Origin: DASRDE01 sp035938175
Lineage (GTDB): Bacteria > Vulcanimicrobiota > Vulcanimicrobiia > Vulcanimicrobiales > Vulcanimicrobiaceae
Direction of reading: 5' to 3'
DNA length: 64,000 bases
Assembly (NCBI GenBank): GCA_035938175.1
Contig: DASZHD010000019.1
Location: 1-64,000, forward strand
Shown piece by piece: positions 1 to 8,849 of this stretch (position 1 is the first letter of the stretch; each line of letters starts with the position of its first letter). The notes beneath the pieces are model-generated. The model was not told where the DNA came from. It ran no database searches and saw nothing but the letters and a program-made list of their open reading frames with translations. The position numbers and the translations under genes were made by a program.

Positions 1-1497
1 GCCATGCTGCCGCTGCATCAGGCGTATCGCGCAGTGCACGCACCGGATGCGCCCGAAGACGCGGAACGCGCCCGCGATCGCTTCGTCTTCACCGAGTTCT
101 TGGCGCTCGCGTTAGCAGCCGAAATCAAGCGGCGCACGCGCGAATCGCAGCGCGACGCCCGCGCATTGCACGTTCCGCCCGAGTTACTCGCCGATTTTCA
201 GCGCGAGCTCGCCTTTCCGCTTACCGGTGCGCAGCAGCGAGTAATCGGCGAAATCTGGGACGACATGGCGCACGATTCGCCGATGAACCGGCTGTTGCAA
301 GGCGACGTCGGCAGCGGAAAAACGCTCGTGGCTGCTGCCGCGATCGTCCTTGCGGCGCGCAACGGCGCGCAGTCGGCGCTGATGGCGCCGACCGAGATCC
401 TGGCTGCGCAGCACGCCGCGAAACTGGCGCCGCTGCTTTTGCCTTTCGGTATTACGGTTGAAGCAGTGTTCGGCAGTCAAACCGCCAAAGCTCGCGCGAG
501 AGCGGTTTCAAAATTGCGCAGCGGAGAAGCGCTGCTTGCAGTCGGCACGCACGCGCTGATTACGGAAAGCGTAGAATTCCCACGGCTGGGCCTCGTCATC
601 ATCGACGAGCAGCACCGGTTCGGCGTAGCGCAGCGGGCGCGGTTGCGAGCGAAGGGCGCGGCCCCGCACACATTGCATATGACCGCGACGCCGATTCCGC
701 GTACGCTCGCCCAATCCGTGTACGCCGATTTGGACGCATCGATCATCGACGAACTGCCGCCGGGACGCACGCCCATCGAGACCTTCGCATTACGGCGCTC
801 GCGCTTGCATCTGGCTTACGAGTTCGTTCTCAAGAACGTCGGCCTGGGCCATCAAGCGTACATCGTAGCGCCGGCGATCGAGGAATCCGAAAGCGACGTC
901 ACCAGCGTGGTCGCCGAAGCAGAGCGTCTGAAAGACGACGTTTTTCGTGGTGTTCGAGTAGGCTTGCTGCACGGCCGAATGCCGTCACGCGATAAAGAAG
1001 AAGCGATGCAGCGGTTCGCCCGGCACGAGCTCGACGTGCTGGTCGCGACGACCGTGATCGAGGTGGGCGTGGACGTTCCGAATGCGAGCGTCATGGTGAT
1101 CTTGGATGCGCAACGCTACGGTCTGGCGCAGCTGCACCAGCTGCGCGGGCGAGTCGGCCGGGGAGCCGCCAAATCCTACTGTCTGCTGATCGCTCCGGAC
1201 GACGCGGTCGAAGCCGAGCGGCTCGATATTCTCACGAAATCGACCGACGGCTTCGAAATAGCGGAAGAAGATCTGCGCCTCCGCGGGCCGGGCCAGTTCG
1301 CCGGTACCGCGCAATCGGGGCTTGCCGAGTTTCGCGTAGCCGACCTGGTGCGCGACATTGCGGTGTACCGCGAGGCCAAATTGACGGCGCAGCGCGTCAT
1401 TGCCGCCGACCCGGACCTATCCGCGCCCGAGCACGCAGGGTTGCGCAAGCTCGTTGAGGGTGAGCCCAGTTCCCGCGCGATGCTCGTGAGCAGCTAG
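1..1497 (+). CDS. recG: ATP-dependent DNA helicase RecG, C-terminal part (5' truncated by window edge)
   Basis: RecG is a superfamily 2 helicase that remodels stalled replication forks and branched recombination intermediates. The visible 498 residues contain Walker A (GDVGSGKT, about residues 100-107), the DEQHRFGV Walker B box near residue 200, the TATPIPRT motif and the VIEVGVDVPNA and QLRGRVGR motifs of the second RecA-like domain. Full RecG proteins are roughly 680-700 residues, so the N-terminal wedge domain lies upstream of base 1. The frame is open to the first base and the ATG at base 4 is not the true start. A secreted peptidase gene follows 33 nt after the stop. Confidence 0.95.
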   Translation, partial: AMLPLHQAYRAVHAPDAPEDAERARDRFVFTEFLALALAAEIKRRTRESQRDARALHVPPELLADFQRELAFPLTGAQQRVIGEIWDDMAHDSPMNRLLQGDVGSGKTLVAAAAIVLAARNGAQSALMAPTEILAAQHAAKLAPLLLPFGITVEAVFGSQTAKARARAVSKLRSGEALLAVGTHALITESVEFPRLGLVIIDEQHRFGVAQRARLRAKGAAPHTLHMTATPIPRTLAQSVYADLDASIIDELPPGRTPIETFALRRSRLHLAYEFVLKNVGLGHQAYIVAPAIEESESDVTSVVAEAERLKDDVFRGVRVGLLHGRMPSRDKEEAMQRFARHELDVLVATTVIEVGVDVPNASVMVILDAQRYGLAQLHQLRGRVGRGAAKSYCLLIAPDDAVEAERLDILTKSTDGFEIAEEDLRLRGPGQFAGTAQSGLAEFRVADLVRDIAVYREAKLTAQRVIAADPDLSAPEHAGLRKLVEGEPSSRAMLVSS

Positions 1498-1530
1498 GGG
1501 GCGTCCACCGTCGTCCCGTATTTCGCGCGG

Positions 1531-4191
1531 ATGAAGAACGTCATCGCCTTATTGACCGCTGCGGCGGCTATCGTTTTTTCAGCCACATGCGTGCAGGCGG
1601 CTCCGCTGCAAGTCACTCGGGCGACACTGCAAAACGGCATGCAAGTCGTGGTGGTACACGATCCGCTGGCGCCGGTGGTAACGGCGGTGCTCAATTACCG
1701 GGCGGGATCGGACCAGCAAAAATATCCCGGTGAGGCGCACGCGCTCGAGCACATGATGTTCCGCGGCACGCCGGGCGTGTCGCAGGCGCAGCTCTTCGAG
1801 ATAGGCCAGCTGATGGGCGGCGACTACGACGCCGATACGCAGGGCGAATTGACGCAATACTTCTTTTCCGTACCGGCACAATACTTGGACGTGGCGTTAC
1901 GGTTGGAAGCAGACCGCGCAAAGCATCTGGATCTTGCGCCCTCGGGATGGACGGCCGAACGCGGCGCGATCGAACAAGAGGTTACGCAAGACGACAGCAT
2001 CGCGATTCAGAAGCTCTTCTTGCGCACGATCCTGCCGGCGATCTTCAAAGGAACGCCCTATGCAAACGACACGCTCGGAACGCTGCACAGCTTCAACTCG
2101 CTGATAAACACGAGTCTGCTTCGCAAATTCTACGATACCTGGTATCACCCCAACAATGCCGTGTACGTGATCGCCGGGAACGTGGACGGGCCGGCCACAA
2201 TCGCGCAAGTCCGCAAATACTTCGCATCCATTCCCGCGGCGGCCGTTCCGGCGAAGCCCCACGTGGTGCTGCAGCCCGTCAAAACCGCAACCTATCGCGT
2301 GGATAGCGACCAGCCGTATTCGATCGTCGCACTCGCATTCCGCTCGCCGGGTCTGAGCGACAAAGACTATGCGGCCGCGCAGATCGCCGAGGCGGTATTG
2401 AACAACCAGCGCAGCGACGTTTTCGGGCTGGTAGCGTCCGGCAAGGCACTCTTCGCCGGCGTGCAAGACATCGAATCGCATCCGCGGGCAACGGCCAGCG
2501 CAATCTTTTCCATCGTTCCGGTAACGACGCAGGTGCAGAGCGCCGCGGCCGATTTGCGTGCCGTGCTGAACGCGTATCGAACGTCGGGCTTGCCGTCCGA
2601 TCTGGTGCAGACCGAAAAGGAACGCGCGATCGCGCAAGCCGAGTTTCGCGGAAACTCGATTACGGATTTGGCATTGGAGTGGAGCCAAGACCTCGCTCAG
2701 ACCGGAAAGACTCCGGACGACGACATCGCGGCGATTCAAAGCGTCACGGTCGACGACGTCAACCGCGCATTTCGCAAGTACGTCGATCCGGACAACGCGA
2801 TCGTCGCCTACGCCGTTCCGAAGAACATCGGCAAGGTAAATGCGGGCGCCTCTGCGCCGGCAAAGGAAAACAATACGTTCACGCCCTCCAAGCCTGCGCC
2901 GCTTCCGGCGTGGGCGCAAGCCGCGTTCGCCGCTCCGCGCGTTCCTGCCACGACGATCGATCCGTCGGCGATGACGCTTTCGAATGGTATTCGGCTGATC
3001 GTGCAGCCCGAAAGCGTTACGCGAACGGTGGTCGTGCGCGGCAGAATCCTATCGAATGAATCTGTTCAGGCGCCGCCAGAAAAGCTCGGCGTGGCAGACA
3101 TCGCGGCCGGCCTTTTCCCCTTCGGAACCGAGCAATACACGCGCGTACAATTGCGTGAAGAACTGGATAAAATCGCGGCGGACGTTCAGGCCGGCACCGA
3201 TTTTTCGCTCAGCGTGCTCAGCCGCAACTTCGACCGGGGCGTCGCGCTCTTGGCGGACGAGGAATTGCACCCCGCATTTCCCGCGCAAGCGTTTTCAATC
3301 GTGCAGCAGCAAGAAGTCGGCACGCTCACCGGGCAGATGACCGCCCCGGATCATCTCACCGGCGTCGCCCTCAATAAAGCACTATATCCCGCGGACGACC
3401 CCTTGCAAAAGTACGCAACACCGCAGACGGCGTCAGCCGTCACGCTGGACGACGTCAAGACGTACTTCGCCAAAGCGTACAGGCCCGACATGACGTCGAT
3501 CGTCGTCATCGGGGACATCACGCCCCAGGCTGCGCGTGCAACGTTTGAAAAGTACTTCGGAAGTTGGAAGGCGGAAGGACCGAAGCCCGACGTCGTCCTG
3601 CCGTCCGTTCCCAAGAACGCACCGGGCGCCGCCGACGTCCCCGACGTGGGCCGCGTGCAATCGCAAGTGCAACTCGCGCAGGTCTCGGCACTGAAACGCG
3701 CCGATCCGGATTGGGCGCAAGTTACGGTGGCCAACACGATCTTGGGCGGCGGGGGTGCGTTCGGTTCGCTGCTGATGGACGATCTGCGCGTTGCACATGG
3801 GTACGTGTACGGCGCCGGATCGTCGCTCGACTCGAGGCGGAACCGATCGGTTTTTTCGATTACCTACGCATGCGATCCCGACAAAATACTTCCCGCACAG
3901 CGGCTGGCGCTCGTCGACCTGCGTTCGCTCTCCTCCGGAAACGTTTCGGCCAATCGTCTGCAGCGCGCGAAGTCGATGCTGATGAGCGACATTCCGCTGC
4001 GGCAGCAAACCTTCGACGGCCTGGCGAACGAGCTGCTCACGTTTACGACACTCGATCTGCCGTTGAATCAAGCGGAGATCGACGCGCAGCGCGAGCTTAC
4101 CGCGACACCGCAAACAATCGAGGCAGCGTTGAAGAAATGGATCGATCCCCAGGCGTTCGTACGCATCGTGCAAGGCCCCGCGCCAAAGTAG
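1531..4191 (+). CDS. Secreted two-domain M16 (insulinase/processing-peptidase family) zinc peptidase
   Basis: Predicted exported zinc metallopeptidase of 886 residues. The N-terminus is a signal peptide with a cleavage region around residue 23 (CVQAAP). The inverted zinc motif H-A-L-E-H is at residues 70-74, and the expected third ligand Glu lies near residues 148-150 (ERGAIEQE). A second M16-like half starts near residue 480 and lacks an HxxEH motif, as is usual for the inactive half of this family. A basic patch and hydrophobic core support export to the periplasm or outside. The start ATG at 1531 sits directly before the signal peptide. The substrate cannot be read from the sequence. Confidence 0.9.
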   Translation: MKNVIALLTAAAAIVFSATCVQAAPLQVTRATLQNGMQVVVVHDPLAPVVTAVLNYRAGSDQQKYPGEAHALEHMMFRGTPGVSQAQLFEIGQLMGGDYDADTQGELTQYFFSVPAQYLDVALRLEADRAKHLDLAPSGWTAERGAIEQEVTQDDSIAIQKLFLRTILPAIFKGTPYANDTLGTLHSFNSLINTSLLRKFYDTWYHPNNAVYVIAGNVDGPATIAQVRKYFASIPAAAVPAKPHVVLQPVKTATYRVDSDQPYSIVALAFRSPGLSDKDYAAAQIAEAVLNNQRSDVFGLVASGKALFAGVQDIESHPRATASAIFSIVPVTTQVQSAAADLRAVLNAYRTSGLPSDLVQTEKERAIAQAEFRGNSITDLALEWSQDLAQTGKTPDDDIAAIQSVTVDDVNRAFRKYVDPDNAIVAYAVPKNIGKVNAGASAPAKENNTFTPSKPAPLPAWAQAAFAAPRVPATTIDPSAMTLSNGIRLIVQPESVTRTVVVRGRILSNESVQAPPEKLGVADIAAGLFPFGTEQYTRVQLREELDKIAADVQAGTDFSLSVLSRNFDRGVALLADEELHPAFPAQAFSIVQQQEVGTLTGQMTAPDHLTGVALNKALYPADDPLQKYATPQTASAVTLDDVKTYFAKAYRPDMTSIVVIGDITPQAARATFEKYFGSWKAEGPKPDVVLPSVPKNAPGAADVPDVGRVQSQVQLAQVSALKRADPDWAQVTVANTILGGGGAFGSLLMDDLRVAHGYVYGAGSSLDSRRNRSVFSITYACDPDKILPAQRLALVDLRSLSSGNVSANRLQRAKSMLMSDIPLRQQTFDGLANELLTFTTLDLPLNQAEIDAQRELTATPQTIEAALKKWIDPQAFVRIVQGPAPK

Positions 4192-4195
4192 CGCG

Positions 4196-4891
4196 GTGGC
4201 GCACGCACAAACGCGCCTCGACGTAGCGGCAGTCGGGTTCGACTTCGACCACACGCTGGGAATCGATAACAAGCTCGAGCGCGTTGCGTTTCTGCGGCTG
4301 CTCGAGACCGCATGTACGCAAGGCGGCACGTGCCTCGGATCGCTGGCGGAGGAGATCGAGCGAATCGACGATCTGCTGGCGCGGCAGCGATCGGGTGAAT
4401 TTTCAATCGAGGCCGCAGTCGAGCACTTCGTGCACGAGCGCGGCGCGGATCCCGCCGGCTACATGGAGCACTATAAACAGCTCTGTCTGCACATGGTCGC
4501 CGACTTCGTGATACCGGAACCGGGCGTGCGTGAAATGCTCGCTGCGCTGCGGGCACGTGCGGTGCCGTACGCGATACTCACGAACGGTTGGTCGCCGCTG
4601 CAGCAACGCAAGGCGCAGCGCACGGGTTTCGATGGGCCGCTCGTCGTCAGCAGCGACATCGGCGTTCAAAAACCGGATGCAGCGGCGTTTCAAGCGCTGG
4701 CGGAAACGCTGGGCGCCGAGCCGTCGCGCATCGCGTTCGTCGGCGATACGCCGGCAAGCGACGTCGCCGGAGCGATAGCGGCCGGCATGCACGGCGTTTG
4801 GTTCGATGCGGAGAGCGTCGTATATCCGAAGGGTATTCCTGCGCCGACGGCGGTTATCCACAGCCTCGCGGAACTCGCTGCTCTGGTGTAG
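4196..4891 (+). CDS. HAD-superfamily hydrolase (phosphatase-like)
   Basis: This 231-residue protein carries all four HAD motifs: FDFDHTL near residue 16 (nucleophile Asp and general acid Asp), ILTNG (motif II), QKPD (motif III Lys) and VGDTPASDV (motif IV acidic pair). The helical cap between motifs I and II is typical of class I HADs such as phosphoglycolate phosphatase or YjjG-like nucleotidases. GTG at 4196 is the start, 4 nt after the peptidase stop, so the two genes are probably co-transcribed. The specific substrate is unknown. Confidence 0.85.
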   Translation: MAHAQTRLDVAAVGFDFDHTLGIDNKLERVAFLRLLETACTQGGTCLGSLAEEIERIDDLLARQRSGEFSIEAAVEHFVHERGADPAGYMEHYKQLCLHMVADFVIPEPGVREMLAALRARAVPYAILTNGWSPLQQRKAQRTGFDGPLVVSSDIGVQKPDAAAFQALAETLGAEPSRIAFVGDTPASDVAGAIAAGMHGVWFDAESVVYPKGIPAPTAVIHSLAELAALV

Positions 4892-4902
4892 AACAGCGGC
4901 GC

Positions 4903-5460
4903 GTGCCGAAGATCACGGGCGGTAATTTGGGCAGCCGCAAGCTCAAATCGCCGAAAGGAATGGCCGTGCGTCCGACGCCCGGCCGCGTCAAGGAATCACT
5001 GTTCGCAATCCTCGCGCCGCGAATCGAGGGTTCACGCTTCTTGGATCTCTTTGCCGGAACCGGCGCGATTGGTTTCGAGGCGGCGTCGCGCGGCGCCGAA
5101 CGCGTGGTGAGCGTCGAAGGTCATCGTGAAACCGCCGAAGCGATTCGGGAAGCCGCGGAAACGTTCGGGGTGGCGGATCGCGTCACTGTCGTGGCAGCGC
5201 CGGTCGACCGCGCTCTCTACCGTCTGGACGGGCAGTTCGATATCGTCTATGCCGACCCGCCATATGCGGACGAGCTGCCGCTGCAGATGTTCCGTTTGCT
5301 GCTCGAACGCAATCTTCTCGCGCCCGACGCACTGGTAATCTTCGAGCACAGCGCGCGCACGATTTTGCCGGAAATACCGGGGTACCGCGGCGTGCGCGAA
5401 GAAGTATACGGCGATGTCGCGCTGGCCTTCTTTACACCCAGCGGTAAGGGCACAGGATGA
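4903..5460 (+). CDS. rsmD: 16S rRNA (guanine(966)-N(2))-methyltransferase RsmD
   Basis: RsmD methylates G966 of 16S rRNA using S-adenosylmethionine. The 185-residue product begins PKITGGNLGSRKLKSP, has the family motif RPTPGRVKESLF, the SAM-binding segment FLDLFAGTGAIGFEA and the catalytic DPPY tetrapeptide (ADPPYADELP). I chose GTG at 4903 because family members start just before the ITGG motif; the open frame extends further upstream but only inside the HAD gene. coaD follows 6 nt downstream, the arrangement also found in Firmicutes and many other bacteria. Confidence 0.93.
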   Translation: MPKITGGNLGSRKLKSPKGMAVRPTPGRVKESLFAILAPRIEGSRFLDLFAGTGAIGFEAASRGAERVVSVEGHRETAEAIREAAETFGVADRVTVVAAPVDRALYRLDGQFDIVYADPPYADELPLQMFRLLLERNLLAPDALVIFEHSARTILPEIPGYRGVREEVYGDVALAFFTPSGKGTG

Positions 5461-5466
5461 GCGTAC

Positions 5467-5988
5467 GTGAATCCTAACGGCCGTTCCGCCCGGGTACCTC
5501 GCGCCATATATCCCGGTTCGTTCGATCCTCCCACGAACGGACATCTCGACGTCATCCAACGCGCATCCAAATACTTCGGAGAGCTCATCGTAGCCGTCGT
5601 CGTCAATCCGCAAAAGCGCGAGCCCATGTTCGGCTTGGAAGAACGCGAAGACATGATTCGCGAGTGCGTCGCCCACTTGGCGAACGTACGCGTGGAGCAT
5701 TTTCGCGGTTTGCTGGCCGACTACGTTCGCAAGAGCGAGGCCGACGTGATCGTCAAGGGGCTGCGCGTGGTGTCGGACTTCGAAAACGAAATGTCGACGG
5801 CGCTGATGAACCGTGCGCTCTCGAACGTCGACACGATGTTCCTTATGTCGGATCAGAAGTATTCGTTCGTCAGTTCAAGCATCGTCAAAGAAGTGTTCTT
5901 CTTGGGCGGAGACGTCGCCGCGTTGGTGCCGGATCCGGTGATGCGCGTCATGTCCACGAAGCGGGCAACGCTTCGCAGCAGCAGCTAG
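5467..5988 (+). CDS. coaD: Phosphopantetheine adenylyltransferase
   Basis: CoaD transfers AMP from ATP to 4'-phosphopantetheine, the penultimate step of coenzyme A synthesis. The nucleotidyltransferase motif is YPGSFDPPTNGHLDVI with the TxGH signature, and the C-terminal FVSSSIVKEV segment holds the conserved serines. At 173 residues it is about 10 longer than usual because of an N-terminal extension from the GTG start at 5467. The gene follows rsmD closely and precedes a coiled-coil gene by 23 nt. Confidence 0.95.
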   Translation: MNPNGRSARVPRAIYPGSFDPPTNGHLDVIQRASKYFGELIVAVVVNPQKREPMFGLEEREDMIRECVAHLANVRVEHFRGLLADYVRKSEADVIVKGLRVVSDFENEMSTALMNRALSNVDTMFLMSDQKYSFVSSSIVKEVFFLGGDVAALVPDPVMRVMSTKRATLRSSS

Positions 5989-6011
5989 CACCAAACCATC
6001 GGGAGGATCGT

Positions 6012-6575
6012 ATGTCCGTCTATCGCGTCCTTGAAAAAATGGAATCGTATATTCACGAAGGTACGTGGCTTCCGGCCGGATTCCGCATTTTGAGCGAAGA
6101 GCGCCTGGTGGAATTCATCGAGAAAATCCGCTCGTCGCTGCCCGAAGAAGTCGGCCGCGCGAAAATCATCGCCAAGGATCAAGATCGCATGATCCGGGCG
6201 GCCCAAGAAAAAGCTCAGGCAATCGTTACCGAAGCAACCTCGAAGCACGAGGAATTGGTCGACGATCACGAGATCGTCGCGCGCGCCCGGAAGACCGCGG
6301 ACGTCATTTTGCGCGAGGCCGAAGAACGCGCACGCAAAGTACGCGAAGGTGCGGATCACTACGCCGCGCAGCTGCTCGGCGAACTGGAAGGGCGCCTTTC
6401 CGGCGCGCTCGGCTCTGTTCGAAAAGGCCGCGAGGCGCTGGCGCCGCGACCCGCGGCCGCGCAGACCTCTGCCCAGCCGCTTGCCGACGCTGCTGCAAAG
6501 AGCAAACGCGCGGCCTTCGATGCGCAAGCTGCGGAAGAAACGGCCGCCATAGAGCCCGTGGAATTGGTACAATAG
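6012..6575 (+). CDS. Coiled-coil protein, DivIVA/ATP-synthase-subunit-like
   Basis: The ATG at 6012 follows a good Shine-Dalgarno sequence (GGGAGG at 6001-6006). The 187-residue product is hydrophilic and dominated by charged helix (KAQAIVTEATSKHEEL, AEERARKVREGADHY), with an Ala-rich tail. Proteins of this kind are often annotated as ATPase or DivIVA-like proteins in the coaD neighbourhood of Clostridia and relatives. No catalytic motif is visible. A structural or scaffolding role near the membrane is only a guess. It lies 7 nt before the PDZ/S16 protease gene, so the two probably form one transcription unit. Confidence 0.7.
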   Translation: MSVYRVLEKMESYIHEGTWLPAGFRILSEERLVEFIEKIRSSLPEEVGRAKIIAKDQDRMIRAAQEKAQAIVTEATSKHEELVDDHEIVARARKTADVILREAEERARKVREGADHYAAQLLGELEGRLSGALGSVRKGREALAPRPAAAQTSAQPLADAAAKSKRAAFDAQAAEETAAIEPVELVQ

Positions 6576-6582
6576 ATGCGCC

Positions 6583-7554
6583 ATGCGCGTCTGGCTTTCG
6601 GCTAACCGGCTAGCGCTTTATGTGGCGGCTGCGGCAATCGTGGCCGCCGCGTCATACGTGCGCACGCCCTACTCCCTCATGCTGCCGGGCCATGCGGTAC
6701 GGCTGCGCGACGTGGTGTCCGTGGCGCGCCACACGCCTCCGGCTGCAGATTTTTATCTCACCGACGTGCGCTTTGCCGCCCGCGTTACTCCGCTCGAGTT
6801 CTTGAGCCTGGTTGTTCCGGGAGCACAGATCGTACGTACCGGTGACGTGCTGCCGCAAAGCGTGACGGCCGTCGAATACGACGGCATCGAACGCGAGGCG
6901 ATGACCGAAAGCGAGTCGATCGCCGCGTTCGTGGCCGAGCGTGAAGCCGGTTTGCGCGTTCCGGTACCGCGGACGCGCGTGCTCGCCGTGTATTTCGCAC
7001 CGTTTGCGCCCGCAAAGCACGTGCTGCGATCGATGGACATGCTCGTATCGCTTAACGGGCATCCAATCGCTTCCAACGTCGACGTGCGCCACGCGCTCGA
7101 AGGCGTCAAGCCTGGCGGGCCGGTTCGCATGGCGGTGTTTCGTCGCGGGCGGGAACTCCGGCTCGACGTACCGACGATACGATACGGAACGCGGACCGCG
7201 CTCGGCGTGTATCTGACGACGATCTATCAGCGGCCGCAAATACCCGTTGCGGTGCAATACCATCTGCCGGGCGTCGAAGGCAGCTCCGGCGGTCTGATGT
7301 TTGCGCTCGATATTTACCGTTCGTTACGTCCCGCGAAGCATTCGAATTATTCCAGCGTTGCCGGTACGGGAACGATCGCGTACGACGGATCGGTCGGGCC
7401 AATCGAGGGCGCGAAACAAAAGGTCGTCGCCGCGCGAAATGCCGGCGCTGCGCTGTTTTTGGTTCCTCGTGAAAACTACGCCGAGATTCGCGGAACCCGC
7501 GGAATCAAGATCGTTCCGGTTTCGAATTTCCGCGACGCTTTAGCGGCGCTCTAA
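6583..7554 (+). CDS. PDZ-domain Lon-type (S16) serine protease, YlbL-like
   Basis: A 323-residue membrane-anchored protease. Residues 8-24 form an N-terminal membrane segment; a PDZ-like domain occupies about 140-205 (HVLRSMDMLVSLNGHPI); the C-terminal third is an S16 domain with the catalytic Ser in GSSGGLMFAL and the catalytic Lys in EGAKQKVVAA. This domain order matches Bacillus YlbL, which is also encoded next to rsmD and coaD. The active site would face the outside or periplasm. It ends 2 nt before an inverted-repeat block. Confidence 0.88.
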   Translation: MRVWLSANRLALYVAAAAIVAAASYVRTPYSLMLPGHAVRLRDVVSVARHTPPAADFYLTDVRFAARVTPLEFLSLVVPGAQIVRTGDVLPQSVTAVEYDGIEREAMTESESIAAFVAEREAGLRVPVPRTRVLAVYFAPFAPAKHVLRSMDMLVSLNGHPIASNVDVRHALEGVKPGGPVRMAVFRRGRELRLDVPTIRYGTRTALGVYLTTIYQRPQIPVAVQYHLPGVEGSSGGLMFALDIYRSLRPAKHSNYSSVAGTGTIAYDGSVGPIEGAKQKVVAARNAGAALFLVPRENYAEIRGTRGIKIVPVSNFRDALAAL

Positions 7555-7556
7555 GC

Positions 7557-7833
7557 TGTCATGCTGAGGTATCGAAGCACCCTGAGGAATCGAAGGGCAG
7601 CTCTCTCCTCGTAACCGCGCCCATTGTCATCCTGAGGAATCGAAGGACCCTGAGGAATCGAAGGGCAGCTCTCTCCTCGTAACCGCGCCCGACGTTTCGC
7701 GCTCCGTGCGAAACGCTGGCCTACTGAATTGAGCGCTTCAACGCACATCCATGTCTAGGCGCTCAATTCAGATGGTTACGAGGAGAGAGCTGCCCTTCGA
7801 TTCCTCAGGGTGCTTCGATACCTCAGCATGACA
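7557..7833. repeat. Nested inverted-repeat block with two perfect 60-nt arms
   Basis: Bases 7557-7616 and 7774-7833 are exact reverse complements over 60 nt. The left arm starts TGTCATGCTGAGGTATCGAA. Part of the left arm (about 42 nt) is repeated directly at 7648-7690. Inside lie a 7-bp hairpin (7694-7700 with 7708-7714) and a 13-bp inverted pair (7724-7736 with 7759-7771). The block fills almost the whole space between two convergent genes, ending 2 nt and 3 nt from their stop codons, and belongs to the same repeat family as 37633-37849 and 51575-51758. It may serve as a bidirectional transcription end; no flanking duplication or transposase is visible. Confidence 0.9.
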
Positions 7834-7836
7834 AGG

Positions 7837-8784
7837 TTAGACGGGTGGGGCCTGAACGTTCTGCGCAAACGCCTCGAGCTTTGCGCGATCGATCGCCTTG
7901 ACGCGGCCGCGATCCAGTTCCACCGCGCCCGCATTCTTCAAACGCAGCAGCGCGCGCGCTGCCATGTCGCGCACGGTGCCCGCAGCAGCCGCAATCTGCG
8001 CCTGCGAAAGATTTTCTACGCCGGGGAGTCCGCGCGTCATGCCGACGGACGCGCGAGCGTAGCCGAGCAAAAACTTCGCAACCCGCTGCAAGACGTGCGC
8101 GAACGCAAGGTCGGCAATCGTATCGATCGAGCGCCGGCGTCCTTGCGACGCGGACGCGAGAAAACCGAGGGCGAGTTCGCAGTCGTTACGGCAAGCGTGC
8201 ATTACGGCTTCGCTAGGAAGCGTAACGACCGTTGCGTCGGTCAGCGCCTCGGCGCGCGTGGTTGCGCCGCCCTGATCGAACGTGCCGGAATCGTTGAGCG
8301 TGTCGTGCGTCAAACGTTCGCCGAGCGTATGCGTCTTGCCGTCGGGAGAAAGCAGCGTCAAAATGACTTTGCCGTGTTTGACGACACCCAAGTACGGCCA
8401 CACTTCGCCTTCATCGAAGATCGTCTCGCCCGCTTTGAATTGGCGCTCGCTCATCTGGCCGGCAAGTTCGCGAACGGTGCTGGTCTTAGCCGCGGCAAAC
8501 GGCGGAACGTGCTGCAGAAACGCCTCGCCCTCGGCATTCTCGTCGATGCGCTCCAAGCGCACGGTCCAACGGTTGGAACCGAGGTTCCGGGCATCCCATG
8601 AAAACTTTCCCGGACGCAGCTGCGTCAGTTCGTTGCGCAGCGCGCGCGGGTCGGTCTCTTCGTTGATCTCGAGAACGCCGCCCAGCGAAAGTCTGTCGAA
8701 CCCTTCGAGGATTTGCTCCGTTCGGGTTGCAGGCGAAAGCGAGCGGGCATCAAGCGTAATGGCCGCGGGACGTGTCATCGGCAT
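7837..8784 (-). CDS. DUF2249 (TusA-like) domain fused to Crp/Fnr-family regulator
   Basis: The 315-residue product has an N-terminal DUF2249-like domain of about 75 residues (LDARSLSPATRTEQI, then LGGVLEINEETDP), followed by a cyclic-nucleotide-binding-type beta roll (about 110-225; GETIFDEGEVWPYLGVVKHG) and a C-terminal Crp-type helix-turn-helix (LSQAQIAAAAGTVRDMAARA). DUF2249 resembles the TusA sulfur-carrier fold. The sensed signal is unknown: no Fnr-type N-terminal cysteine cluster is present. It is divergent from the thiolase gene with a 65-nt gap that may contain its operator. The stop is 3 nt from the repeat block. Confidence 0.82.
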   Translation of the reverse strand: MPMTRPAAITLDARSLSPATRTEQILEGFDRLSLGGVLEINEETDPRALRNELTQLRPGKFSWDARNLGSNRWTVRLERIDENAEGEAFLQHVPPFAAAKTSTVRELAGQMSERQFKAGETIFDEGEVWPYLGVVKHGKVILTLLSPDGKTHTLGERLTHDTLNDSGTFDQGGATTRAEALTDATVVTLPSEAVMHACRNDCELALGFLASASQGRRRSIDTIADLAFAHVLQRVAKFLLGYARASVGMTRGLPGVENLSQAQIAAAAGTVRDMAARALLRLKNAGAVELDRGRVKAIDRAKLEAFAQNVQAPPV

Positions 8785-8849
8785 AAGCCAGGTGGGTTCG
8801 GTCGTCGCGGCGGGAAACCCCGCCTGGCCTGCCGATAGTTTGTAGGCCT

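Noticed and set aside
1897..2919. 340-residue minus-strand frame opposite the M16 peptidase
   Set aside because: No recognisable motif and the peptidase frame has a signal peptide and zinc site.
8831..8838. GCCGATAG upstream of the thiolase gene resembling a sigma-28 -10 box
   Set aside because: At the required spacing the -35 region reads GGGAAACC instead of TAAA, and the gene is not flagellar.
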